64,000 nucleotides of DNA from contig OX030957.1 in assembly GCA_943735955.1 (NCBI GenBank), positions 4,883,301-4,947,300 of the forward strand. The letters are read 5' to 3'. Of the stretch, positions 14,167 through 27,300 are shown piece after piece. The notes under the pieces are model-generated. The model worked only from the letters and a program-made list of their open reading frames with translations, was not told where the DNA came from and did not search any database. The position numbers and the translations under genes were made by a program. Source of the stretch: Piscicola geometra. Taxonomy: Eukaryota; Annelida; Clitellata; Hirudinida; Piscicolidae. How positions within the stretch are numbered: position 1 is the stretch's first letter; each line of letters opens with the position of its first letter.

Positions 14167-14213
14167 GGAGCCAATAGAACGACGATACTCGGATCGAGAG
14201 CATCCGAACCACA
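14167..14213 (+). other. 5' UTR part of the first coding exon of the collagen gene
   Basis: A strong acceptor (TTTTTTTCTTCCAG, ending 14166) precedes the collagen ATG at 14214 by 47 bp. This implies that at least one further upstream non-coding exon exists in the 12.7-14.1 kb interval. Confidence 0.55.
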
Positions 14214-15476
14214 ATGATCATCCTCTTGCGCAGACTGGTGCCCGCAAGCCTCCTCCTCCTTCTGCTCGTCGTCTCCATCTCTGCCCTTCAGGAAGTGGGT
14301 CAGTCAGTTATAAAAATGCATTTTCTATATCTTCATCGAGTTTTTTTTGTCTTATGAGAGGTGCTTTTCACTCTGATTTTTCTAACTTGAGTCTCAATGA
14401 CGCTCTAATCGTTGTCTTCAAGTTTTTCATAATCCTTTATCCATTTCTTATTTGCTTCTTTTAAATGGTATTTTTATATCAGTGATAAATGGTCACTATG
14501 GTTAAACAGTATTACCGCTTATCTGGTGTATAATTTCCTTTCTCACTAAAAGTTTATCATTTATTTCAGATGTTTCAGATCTAGTGGTTAGTAAACTTAC
14601 AAAATATACTTTCTAAAAATCGATTTTAAAAGTTATCATTTGAGAAATAAACCTAGTTTTTAAGTGAATAGTTTACTTTGTCTTTTATACGCATTTCTGG
14701 TCTAATAAGCCATAATCTTTTCAGCATAGCATTATTGGGGAAGATTCTGTTAACTCTGCAGAACTCAAGATCAAATCGGTTAGCTTTTCTTACATTTGAT
14801 CACAAAGAAAATATTATTTTTGAATCTTTTTAATAGGATTTTAATAGTATTTTGAGTATTTTTTAAACTATAATTTAATTAACATTTCATATTTAATGAA
14901 TATATTTTATAAATTTAAGCAGAATAAATCTATTTTTAGTAAAGAGTAAATAAAAAACTAAAGTTACAGAATGTCAGAAACAAGAGATCCATTGTAGGCC
15001 CACCTGGAAGACCCGGTCAACGGGTAATTACAATTCAAATTAAGTTTAATTTTTCAAGGAGCCAATCACCTATGAAACTAAAATTTTGAACGAAATACAT
15101 TCGAACACAATAGAACTTTCTAAAAATCTACATTTGAATGAAGATTCTCGAAATTAATTGATTTTTTAATAGGGAGAGCCTGGTGATGACGGGTCCCATG
15201 GAATTCCTGGACCCCCTGGACCTCCCGGACCTCCCACACAGGTTCATGGGCGTGTTGATAATCATCGAAATAATAGAAAATAATAAAACCTAAATTTTGA
15301 AACTTGAAATTGGGACAAAATCCTTACGATTAATTATATAGAAAAAAAATTGTTAAAAATCAAAAATGTTTTAATTGAAACAACAGACGGCAGAGGCGTT
15401 CATGGGAGCTTGGGGACAGTCACAAGACAAGGCAGGAGTGCAACAGATCAGCACGCAACTCATCAAGGCACAAGTG
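14214..15476 (+). other. Collagen signal peptide, N-propeptide minor helix and N-telopeptide
   Basis: Exon 1 encodes a hydrophobic leader ([19 protein letters not shown]). A 17-nt microexon (14570-14586) encodes DVSDLV with its flanking base. Exons 4-5 hold ten Gly-X-Y triplets, GPPGRPGQR then [21 protein letters not shown], the minor helix. Exon 6 (15387-15476) is the non-helical N-telopeptide; its SQDKAG resembles vertebrate DEKSTG/DEKAGG, which carries the lysyl-oxidase cross-link lysine. No cysteine-rich VWC or TSPN domain is seen before the minor helix, so the N-propeptide is short. An NKRS motif in exon 4 is a possible basic cleavage site. Confidence 0.8.
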
Positions 15477-18400
15477 GTTTGTGGCTTTCTTAAATCTTCG
15501 ATTAGGGATTTAATCATATCTACCAGTGATTTGTAAGAAAACGACTGGTTTTAACCGTATTATTAACAATATTTTACATCTTAGTGGCAGTATTACTTTT
15601 ATTAACATCGAACAACTCCAAAGGGACCAGCAGGACCCAGAGGACCTTCCGGATTGAGTGGCAGAAGGGTGAGTGGAGTGTTTAGCCATTACAGTGCTGC
15701 TCATATTATAAATTTGCACACTGTATCTTAATTATAGATTTAATATAATGTGGTTCTGAAGCCCGTCCAGGTTTACGCCACGCTAATAATACTCGTCGTT
15801 GTATTGTGTTGTATAAAAAGAAAACAAGTTTGACTTACTTCTTAATTATTTTAGAATTTCTCTAATTTGTTTGAATAAATAATTTCAACCCTCTTCTTCC
15901 TGTAAGGGTCTGCAAGGAGCTCAAGGATTCAGTGGAGATCCAGGTCCTCTTGGAATTGTGGTATGTGGAATTGAAATAGTGGTTTAATAAGTAATACAAT
16001 ATATAAATAAATTAAAATTGAAACGGAAAATAAATATTATTTAAAAAACATTATTAAATATTTATTAAGTTTTCTTTTTTTTCAGGGATCTCCAGGACCC
16101 AGAGGACCTGCTGGACCTGCAGGTCCTTACGGAAGACAGGTTTTAATCAGTTTTAAAAAGCTAGATTTGCACAAAATTCATGTTATCTAATATTCCTATA
16201 TGTTGAATTTAAACTTCATATAAATTTATCCAAAGTGATATTAAAACTATTTTATTTATTTTTTTGTGGCGTAAAAACAAAGCGGCTAATCCTATCTAAA
16301 CCGATTCACATAGGGTTCTTCTGGACGTGATGGAGACGTGGGACCAACTGGACTCAGAGGAGCTAGTGTATGAACTTTATATATTTAGTCAACATTCATT
16401 AATTCAATTTCAGAATTTCAAATTTTTCTAAATCCTGACGATAATTTCTGACTTAATTGGATTTATAATGTAACTAGCTGCTATAAAATCCTATTTTGCT
16501 CTAAAATAAAAATTATTAATAGATATTTTTATTGAAATTAATTAAAATTTCACGCAGGGTCTTCCAGGACCTTCCGGAGCTCCAGGAATGCCTGGTCTCA
16601 AAGGCTACAAGGTACGTGAAAATGGTGTTCAAGTATAACTAATGAAATAAAGCAAAAAATATTTATGAACTGTTAGTATTTCTAGTCGTTTTGTTTCATA
16701 TAACTAATGCTTTATAATCTATTCAAGGGGTTCGCTGGTCCTTTAGGAGAGAAAGGAGAACAAGGAAGAATTGGAGACAGGGTAAGCTTTGAAAAACTAG
16801 CTATACAAAAGTTTTAATAATCTTACATAAAAATTAATAATTTTTACTTGTATATTTAGTTTGATATTTAGCGCCAAGTGCTAATAGAAAAATTGAAAAA
16901 CAGGGACCTGATGGACCGCCTGGAACCCCTGGAGAAGTTGGACCAATGGTAAAGTCTAATTCGCTTTATCAAAAACTTACTTTTATTATACAATTTGAAA
17001 AAACATCAAATAGTTCTTGATACTTTTTTTATTCAAATCTACCGTAGGGACCTCGTGGTCTGACGGGAGAGAGAGGACCCGACGGAAAGCCTGGTCCCGC
17101 TGTAAGCTTGTTTTTTTAAATAGTTAAATACTTATTTAATTCAATAAAAAATCTTTAATTCACAAATCATACATTTTAAATTTTCATATGCTTTTAATCG
17201 CAAACAACAATCAGGGCTTGAGAGGAGTCGATGGACTGCCTGGTTTGGCTGGAGAGATCGGAAACGCTGGACCTCACGGACAAATCGGTGTACCCGGTAC
17301 TCCAGGACCCAAGGTGATTAAATACTTTTCGAAATATTTATGTAACTTCATATAAAGTATCTTTTCTTAAATTAAATTACATATTTTAAGAATAGTTTCT
17401 AATGAATTTTTTTTATCGATTATAAAATGTTAAATAATTATAATATTAAAATATTTTTTCACTTAAGGCTGTTTTTTCAATTAGTGTATTATACACCCAC
17501 AGGGAGAAAAAGGTTTGGTAGGACCTAAGGGGGCCACTGGGCTTCAGGGACCCAGGGGACCCAACGGAACCCCAGGACCCAATGGAGAACCGGGAACGCC
17601 CGTTTGTAAAACATTTTTTACTCTATAATTTATGAATTTTGAGTTTATTTAAGCTAGAAAAATTAATATAAAAATTATTTTTTATAGGCATAAGTTTTTT
17701 AAGATACATTTAACACTTAAATGATAGAAAAACAAAAAAATAACAAACCAAAAATTATATTTTGTATATAATCAAAATAATTTTCATAGATTTTAAAATT
17801 GATTGCAGGGGCCTAAAGGACCAGAGGGGGAGGGAGGAGAGAAAGGGCTCAGGGTAAGATTATTCTTTTGCCGTGTTCAACAAAAATATTTCTAATTTCT
17901 CAATATATAACTATCAGAATTAAATTTCAAAAAAAACATTGAGAAAAAATTATAAAAATCGGTATTGTATTATAAATGTTATTTTTTATAAGTCTATCGT
18001 TTTTTTCTAACCAACAGTACTTCAAAATTTACTTTTAAATTTAATAAATATTAATTATTCAGCCTATCTCTAAATCCAATTCACAGGGAGACTTGGGAAA
18101 CCCTGGTTTAACGGGAGGGACAGGCCAGAGGGGTATGCCAGGACCCCAAGGAGCTCCAGGACCCATGGGACTCAAGGGAGACGCGGTAATTTACAAATTA
18201 TTTCACCTAGATTTAGAGTTTAAAGTTTCATAAAGCTTTCATTTAAATATATAAATTATTTTATGGAAATTTATTTTAATAGAACAAAATAAAGTTTTTA
18301 AATTTAATAACTCAAACCCGTTAAAAATATATTGAAGCTCTTCAATGAAAGTTTCCAATTTTGCAGGGTTTGATCGGAAACCAAGGAAGAGTAGGCAACA

Positions 18401-21400
18401 CTGGAAGCAAGGGAACACTAGGTCAGCATGGAGAGAGGGGAGATGTTGGACTGCCTGGAAAAATCGGAAAGAGAGTATGTTTTATTTTTTAAATTCAAAA
18501 TATTCAAAATAATGCGTTTTTAAAGTTTTATACATTATTTTTAACACGTTTTTTTTCTTTTAACCAACAGGGACAACAAGGAGCTACGGGAATCGATGGA
18601 GTTCTAGGATCTCGAGGAGAAAGGGTGAGTTTTAAAGAATTATTATAACAAATAATACTTTTTAAAAACGAATAAAAGTATTATTTCAAAATTCAACTGA
18701 ATAAAATAAAATTTTTAGATTACATTGAAAAAACCCAAGCTCCTTTAATCCACCTACCACTCACTACCGCTTTAATTTTTTGCCTCCATGACAGGGTCTC
18801 CCAGGAGAGAGGGGGCTTTCAGGACCTGATGGACCTGCTGGAAACCCTGGACCAAGTGGTGAAAGAGGTCCTGCAGGAGAAGTCGGAAACAAGGGGCCTA
18901 CTGTGAGTTTTCACTTTTTGAACCATTAATAATAGTTCAAAATGTAAATTTTATCCAAATGATTAAAACTAGCATTTAGATAAACACATTTTCGCTAATA
19001 TTTCTTTTGATCAGGGAGACTTGGGTAAGCCCGGACCGCAAGGAGCCCAAGGATTAAAGGTGATTTTAAATTCAAACAACGAATTGGTGTGATTGAAATC
19101 AAGCTTTCTATCCAATAGTAAAAAGAAGTTTAAAAAATCTTTGTTATTCATTTATATTTTGCATGAATATTAAACAAATTACGACTATGATCATACAATC
19201 TACGATTCGTACATCAACAGGGAGTCCCTGGAAGACCAGGCTTGGGTGGACCCGCTGGACCTACTGGTCAACCAGTAAGAATTTTATATTTTATTTTATT
19301 CAGTTATCAGTTATCCATTAAAAATCTTAATATTTTTTGCATACAATTTCGTCAATGCACAAATTTATTTAAATCTTAGAACATATAATTGGTTTTATTC
19401 ATTAGATGATTAAACATAAAAAAAAGTTTTTGCTAAAAACTTTAATACATTTTGTCACTTTAAATAACGTTTCACTTCGTTTTTCAGGGACCTACAGGAC
19501 AAGACGGTAAGGAGGGAGAACAAGGACTCCCAGGAGCACAGGGATTGCCTGGTCTTCAAGGATCTCCGGGAGCTATTGGAGCTACCGTACGATTAACAAA
19601 TTATTTTTGTGACTATTTGCATTATCTTTCTATATAAGTATTACTAAAATTTTTAAAACGTACTTTTTTTTAATACTAGTTAATAATGTATTATTCTCAG
19701 TCAAATAGCTCTTTGAACGATTAACCTTTAAACTTTAACTTTCAATCTCATATACTTTCGCCAACCCATAATTAATTAATTTTCTTTTTAGGGGGAACAA
19801 GGAAAAGAGGGCAACCAGGGTCAGGTGGGAGCTCAGGGGTCCCGAGGAGACAGGGGTAAGGATGGAACCCCTGGAGCACAAGGACTGCCTGGAGCTTCAG
19901 TGTGTGATTCAATTAGTTTTAGAATTAGTACATTGATTTTATTATTTTTTCATTATTCATAAAATAGAATGATTAGGTGTGCTTTAATAAAATTTAAAAT
20001 GTATAAAAGAAATATATAAATAAATAAAAAATAGTTTCTTTGAAATATTTGAAAGTTAAATCGTTAAAAGTATATATTTTCAATTTTCATCTAATAGGGT
20101 CTGCCAGGAGAAAGAGGACCAGCTGGTGACAAAGGACCCCAAGGATTCATCGTGAGTCAACCGTTTTCAACTTCATTAATAAAAAAAACGTTTTAAAACT
20201 AAAAAAACATGCTATTAAATCAAATGTAAAACTTAGTTCTAAAAAGTGTGTCTTAAATGGGTAATTCATTGCTTAATCAGATTGAAGAAAGTTTTATAAA
20301 TTAACAGGGAAAGCCAGGAGATCCAGGACTGGCTGGAGACCAGGGCAAGCCTGGAGAGCCTGGCACCGTTGGACCCTCTGGACCGGCTGGGCCTGCAGGA
20401 CCCGCGGTTAGTAGAAGTTTTTGGCTCTTTTGAATTCTAACTTTAACTTTTAATACTTTTTTTGACTATTCAAAATGTAAACTCATCTAAATCGTTGAGT
20501 TGAATCGTTTTTTAAATCGTCCATATTTTTTCATAAATCAGGGAGACAGGGGAGCACCCGGAGAGAGGGGTAGCACAGGACCCAGAGGACCTACAGGAGC
20601 CCATGGACCAAGTGGGCCTGTGGGAGTCACTGGAGCTCCTGTGAGTTGGCAAATTATAGACGGGTTCAAATATAATACAATTTAGATTAATTTCAAGTTC
20701 ACTAAATAAATGAATTAATCAAGAAGTTTAATGTGAGCTTTGGTTATAATTTTATTTTGTTAAATAGTATTTCTTTTAATATTTCTATTTTATAGAGATA
20801 ATATAATTCTCTATAGGGAGCGCCTGGAGAAAGGGGAGAGATCGGACAGCCTGGCCCACCTGGAGCAATTGTAAGATCATAGAAAAAATTAATTTTTTTC
20901 ATATTTCCTATTAAAATCTGTTTTTTTTAAGTAAATATAAAACGAATGGTCAGTTATATCTATAATATTTGAAAAATCATTGAATTTATGAAAAAGATAA
21001 AAAATATATCATTGAAATTTTGATTTTCTTCGGCTTAGGGTTTGAACGGAGACAGAGGAGTAGCTGGCTTTGTTGGACCTAAAGGAGACTCTGTAAGAAT
21101 ATATAATAAAAAATGATAGGTTTTTTCAAATCAAGATAATTATATCCTTGAATGTTTAGTTAAAAAAGAGGTTAACAATACATTTTAATCAGTGAATATA
21201 TATAATTTAAACTATTTTATAATGCAGGGAGACCCAGGGCACAGAGGAAAGCAGGGAGAAGTTGGAAAGATCGGAGAAGGAGTGAGTTATGGTTTTTTAT
21301 TCTGAATAAATAAATTATAAATTCCGAAAAAAACTGAATCAAAGAAAATAATTATTAAAAGCTTTATTTTTCATCTTTAATTTTTTAAAAAATAAAATTA

Positions 21401-24310
21401 ATTATTTAAAAATGATTTGGAAATCAAACTCTAAAATACCTCGTTCTACCACGCAGGGACCCAGAGGACCTCAAGGTACAATTGGTCTGCCAGGACCGAG
21501 TGGCAAAAAGGGAGACAGGGGAGAGAGGGGAGGCAAGGGCTCAGCAGGGGCTCATGGATCGACCGGAGAAAGGGGTCTGCCTGGACCCATTGGTCTCATT
21601 GGACAGCCTGGAATTCCAGTGAGTGGAAAGAGTTTTAATGTTTTTTTTTGGAATTGCAACGAAATGATTTAAATAAAAGTTTAGAGCAAACTGATTGTGC
21701 AAAAATTTCAATCAATCTCTTCACCACAGGGAGGTGCTGGTCTTCCAGGAGCTAAGGGAGAACTTGGATTGCCAGGAGAGAGGGTTTGAAGCTGTTCCAA
21801 ATAACTTTTTCATACTTCTAGAATAAATAAGTCTTATATTAATTGGCCACTGAATGTGTAATTTTATGAAATAACTATTCTAAGAGTTACATTGCAGTTT
21901 TTAATCCATTCAAACAAAATAGTGCAAAACGTAAACCAAAACAAATCACTCAGGGATGGCCTGGACCAGCGGGACCTCAAGGACCCCGTGGGCCAGGGGG
22001 AATTGCTGGCAAGAACGGTATGCAGGGACGCCAAGGAGCGAGAGGAGAGTCAGGAGCGCAAGGGGAGGCTGGTATTCCTGGTCTGACTGGACCTACGGGA
22101 CCGCTTGGAAACCAGGGGAACCAGGGACCTGCTGGTAACCCCGGACCCATGGGTAAAGAAGGTATTAAGGTTTGTTTCGTTGAACTTCAAATATATTAGC
22201 GTAACATAAGATATTTTTCAAAAATAAAAAAGATTCATTACGTTACGATAGAAAAAACCTTTATCTATTTAATTTTGAATAGTTAAAAAAAATATTAATA
22301 ATAAACTGAAAACTGAGCTAAAATTTGATTCGTTTGCATTGTGAAGGGTTCCAGAGGAGAACAGGGACTGACAGGAAGAGCTGGTGACGACGGATCTCCA
22401 GGAGAGGCTGGAAGGACTGGGCCAAAGGGAGAGAGAGGAGATGATGGCTTGTCGGTAAGTTTTATTTAAAAAGTTTTTTTTTTACAAATTATTTTTTTTT
22501 CGAAGTTTTTGATGAAGAATTGTTCAAACATGGATATGAAAGCAAATTTAAAAAAACACAATTCAATCCTCAAAAATTAAATTTTCACATTTAAATTCCC
22601 AATCAACCACCACCACTGCCACAGGGAGAGCCAGGACCCATTGGAGCCCTTGGTCAGCTTGGAGAGAGGGGCCAGCCAGGAGACTCCGGCATCCGAGGAG
22701 AACCCGGTCCGATTGGACCTCCAGGACTTAACGTTAGTGCTATTCCATTTAAAACATGATTCGTTAGAAGTTTTTTGCGTGTTATATTATGTTATATTGG
22801 TAATCTTTTTCTATATATACGCTCAAATTTAGGTTATTAAATATTTTAAACTTGTTAAAATTAAATTAATTTTTTTGTCTATAAAAGATAAAAAGAATAA
22901 TCTAGATACTTTTTGTTCAAGTTACAAATCTCAAACTTGTTGCATCAATGCATCTTCACGCCAACATATCCCATCTCTACTTACTCATTGACACTTTACA
23001 GGGGGCGCCTGGAGCTACTGGAGAGGAGGGACAGAAGGGATCAAGAGGACCAGTGGGGCCCGTCGGAAACCCTGGAAGTCCAGGACCTGCGGGTGTCAGA
23101 GGGGGCGAGGTAATATTAAATGTTTATTTGAACTTCATTTAGTATGAGACTTTTAATTGATATAAAAACCTAATTTTATCCATCATTTATCCAAATATTT
23201 TTCAATGTTATTCAGGTTTTCTATTTAATTATTTTGTTATGCTGAATTTAAAATGTCATCTAAACCTTCTTCATCCATAAACTCTCTAGGGCCCAGATGG
23301 AAAAGAAGGACCAGCTGGAATAGTGGGAAGACCTGGAGACAAGGGACCTCCTGGGTCTGTGGGTCAAACTGGAATCACCGGATTGCCTGGCCTTCAAGTA
23401 TTTAAGTATTATTGCTATTTTATTGCTTTTTTAATTCATTAGTTTTATTTATTTTACCAAACTTTTTTGTGTTTTTAAGACTCTACAATTATGACAAAGC
23501 CTACACGCTCAAAAGGTATGTTCTTTACCGACATGAATAATTTTCCTAGGGACCCATTGGACAAACTGGCGAGCCTGGTCAGCCTGGAGACGTAGGACCT
23601 AAGGTGACGATTATAATTACAATTATAAAACTTTTAATATATTTTTACAAAAATCATTTTCACTCTATTTTTCTATAAAAAAGTATTAAATTTTAAATAC
23701 TACGAGTATTATAAATGAAAAAACTATGCAAAACATATCTTAACCATAAAAGTCGAAACCTTAACAGGGAGATGTCGGTCAAAGAGGAGCTCAAGGCTTG
23801 GAAGGACCCGTCGGAATCCCTGTTTGTTCATGCTATTTTTTTTAGAAATGTTAAACTTTTGAATTATTTTAAAAAAAAAATTTAATTGTTTATTTTAATT
23901 TTACATTTGTATTTTATATTTACCTTCAATCACCACCGTATTAGGGAATTTCAGGAGAACAAGGACCAATTGGACCTGAAGGATCGAAGGGAAGAAAGGT
24001 ATGCTCTTGTGTTCAACTCGTTTATTAATTATAACTATCATATTATATTATATTATACAGTATAATTATATATTATGAACATAATTAGTTATAATTATAA
24101 TTAATTATACCTAATTATAATTATCATATGACTTAGATTAATTTTTGATCTAATCACCACAAAGGGAGAGAAAGGATTCCCAGGATTGTCAGGAATGCAA
24201 GGAGCACCTGGACCTCAGGTTTCCATTATCACATCCTGATTTTTGATCGTATAGATTTTCAATAATCTATCTGGTTTCATAATTTCCATTGAAGCATTTT
24301 CAGATATGTT

Positions 24311-24392
<82 letters not shown>

Positions 24393-27300
24393 TTTCAGGG
24401 CATTATCGGAGATGCTGGACCTTTGGGACCTTCTGGACCACTTGGGCCCAGAGTAAGTACATCTTACCTATGTACTTTTTTTCCTATTTTGATTTTAATT
24501 CATTTAATCGTTTATTCATTGATAAGGTAATAGCAGTCTAAATCGCGGGTCGATTTCGAATCTTCAAATGCTTAACGGCGATGATGTAATGACTTGGACG
24601 TTGGACATTACTCCAAATATCATGAGTTTGATTTCTAGCGAGAAAAACCCCGTGAAAGCAAGAGCCACAAAAAACGTTTAGAAACATGAAAAGACGAATA
24701 TTTTTTCATGTAAAAGCCTACGTCGACGTGCTAATAAAACTGACATATAACGGAAAGGGGAAATTAAAGAAATGCATAATATTTCATATTTTTCATTATT
24801 TAATTTTATTATTTAATTATTTTTCCAGGGAGACGAAGGACGCAGAGGCTCAGGTGGACTCTTGGGACCCGATGGACCTCCTGGCTTCAAAGGACAAAGG
24901 GTATGCATGGAGAGTCTGATTATTCGATTATATAATGCGCTGCCCTGAGAAATTAGAAACAAAATAAATTCGTAATTTCTTTCCCACGACTTGATCGACT
25001 ATGGGAAGCGTAATGTAATGAATTGTGTATATCAAAATACTATTTACTTTATCGAGGTTTTTCTTCTAAAACAATCAATGTGGAATTTATTTAATTCCCT
25101 TCCATCATGTAAGCTATATAATCATTAACATTTCATTCTACATGTTAATGATTCTTATTGCTATTTTTATTTCACTTTTATCTCCTTAAACCTTAATCAG
25201 GGTCCAATTGGACCTTCAGGAGAAGACGGTCTATCTGTGAGTTTTATTTTCTAGACTTTAGTATAAGCCTTGTTTTTGAAGCCTTGTGAAACCAATTTCA
25301 TTTACATCTTACATTTTATTTATAGCTTACCTTAAATTAAATCTTCCAACCAATCAGGGACCCATAGGACCTCCAGGACCTCCAGGACCTCCTGTAACTT
25401 TAATTTATTTGTAGCAACAAACTTCCTTTAAAAAATTGTTTTCAAAAGATATTAATAAAATACCCTTAGACTTTTTAAACATAATTGAAATTATAAATAG
25501 AATTATCTTTAATGCTTTCATCCCATCTCGACAGGGAGTGCCAGGGGCCCGTAGAGGCGTTCCCAACTCCTACGAGATTGCTGAGCTCTTCAGGAGACCC
25601 AAGCCCATCCCCGCAGACATTCTCGTTAGTCTCTATGCTGCTTTATGTTTCATAACTTCTGACACACTATTTGGGGTTTTTATTTATAAATTTCAAAATA
25701 TATGCTCTTTCAAACTAATTTATTTTATTAAATATATTTAATAATAGATAATAAAAAAGTTAATATAATTTTGAACACATACAATTTATACATACACGGT
25801 TAATCGATCAACCATGCCAGTTTGACGATCCAAGCATTGTTTCTGCCAGTCTCGACAAGAATATGCTGGTTGGTGTCATTTTCAATCGGATTCTATTCTT
25901 TATTTTCAATGACACCTAAAATATATAAACTATATTTAATGTCTATGAGATCCCTCATTTCCAATATTTACCAACATATTCACGATCGCCTATCCATTAC
26001 TACACCTAACCACTACACCAAATCACGCCCAAACAATTTCCCGATAGATTGGCAAGACAGCGTTTGAGGAGGTGAAGAAGATTGGAGCCACTCTGAGCCT
26101 CCTGAAGGCGCCCAAGGGAAGCAAAGCCTCTCCCGCTAGAAACTGCAAAGAACTCTTCCAGTCGCATCCAGAACTTCCCAGTGGTGCGTGTGGCGAGTTT
26201 GGGTTTTTTTCAAAGATTTTTATTTATTAATTTTTCAACAATGTATTTATTGTATTATATTATACAAGTGTGTTTAAGTTTTCTTTTAAAGCCTTTTTAT
26301 GTAGTTTCAAACAATATATTTTTATAAACAAGTATTAACCGTTGCAAAGAAGTATATTTTTAGTACCGCTTCTCCTACAATACTCAAACCTTTTTGCATT
26401 TCTGTCTTCCACCTCGACAGGAACTTACTGGATTGATCCCAATGGTGGCAGCACCTTGGATGCGGTGCAGGTTTTGTGCGACATGAAAACTAGACAAACA
26501 TGCGTCTTCCCCAAGAATCCTGAAGTGAATTTTATTTATAATCTATTTAGAATAACGTTTAGGTCTAGCATATTATGTTCATGTGTATACAATTGCTTCA
26601 AATAGATGTTGATTTATAAATAAAATGTATTTTTCAGTATTAAATTTTTATATACCACACTTTTTCTGAGAATTTCTCAAATTCATAGCACGTTCCTAAA
26701 ACTGCAATTTGCTTCAATTTCACGAGTACGCAACCATACGCACAGATCGCCAAGAAGAACTGGTACAAAGGACCCGACAGAAGCATTTGGTTCGGAGACG
26801 AGTTACAGAATGGAGAAGAAGTATGTGCTTGTGGGCCGGGTGCCTTTGTGTTCTATTGTGGATTTGTTTTTGTGTAGATTAAAAAATATTTGTTTGTAAA
26901 CTAAAAATTAAAAATGTACAAAAGGCATAAACCTCTTTAATAAACATCAAGTCAATGGTATTTAGCCTAATGAAGCTAAAATATCATTATTTGAAAAATC
27001 TCATTATTCTCCACCAATACCACTGCAGTTCTATAGTTTCACAATTAACACCACCACAGTTCGAGTACCAGATGAACAGCATCCAGCTGACCTTCCTGCA
27101 GCTGAGCAGCGTCAACGCCTACCAGAACCTCACCTACCACTGCCACAACAGCGCCGCCTACTACGACAAACAGAGCATGAAGTACGACAATGCGGCGACC
27201 TTCAAGTCGTACAACGAGATCGAGCTGGTCGCTCTGAAGCCAACCAAGTTCCGCTACTCAGTGTCGCTGGACGAGTGCCAAGTGAGTGGGGAGTGAAAAG

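Larger units (their letters stand above)
15624..25552 (+). other. Collagen main triple-helix region (338 Gly-X-Y triplets)
   Basis: Forty exons of 36, 45, 54, 72, 99, 108, 162 or 216 nt, plus the first 18 nt of the next exon, encode uninterrupted Gly-X-Y. Lengths sum to 3024 + 18 nt = 1014 residues, the length of vertebrate type I/II chains. Nearly all lengths are 54, 45 (54-9), or sums of these (99, 108, 162, 216). The 3' end is different, with 72, 36 and 36 nt exons. The last triplets are GPPGPPGVPGAR followed by the telopeptide [13 protein letters not shown]. Confidence 0.93.
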
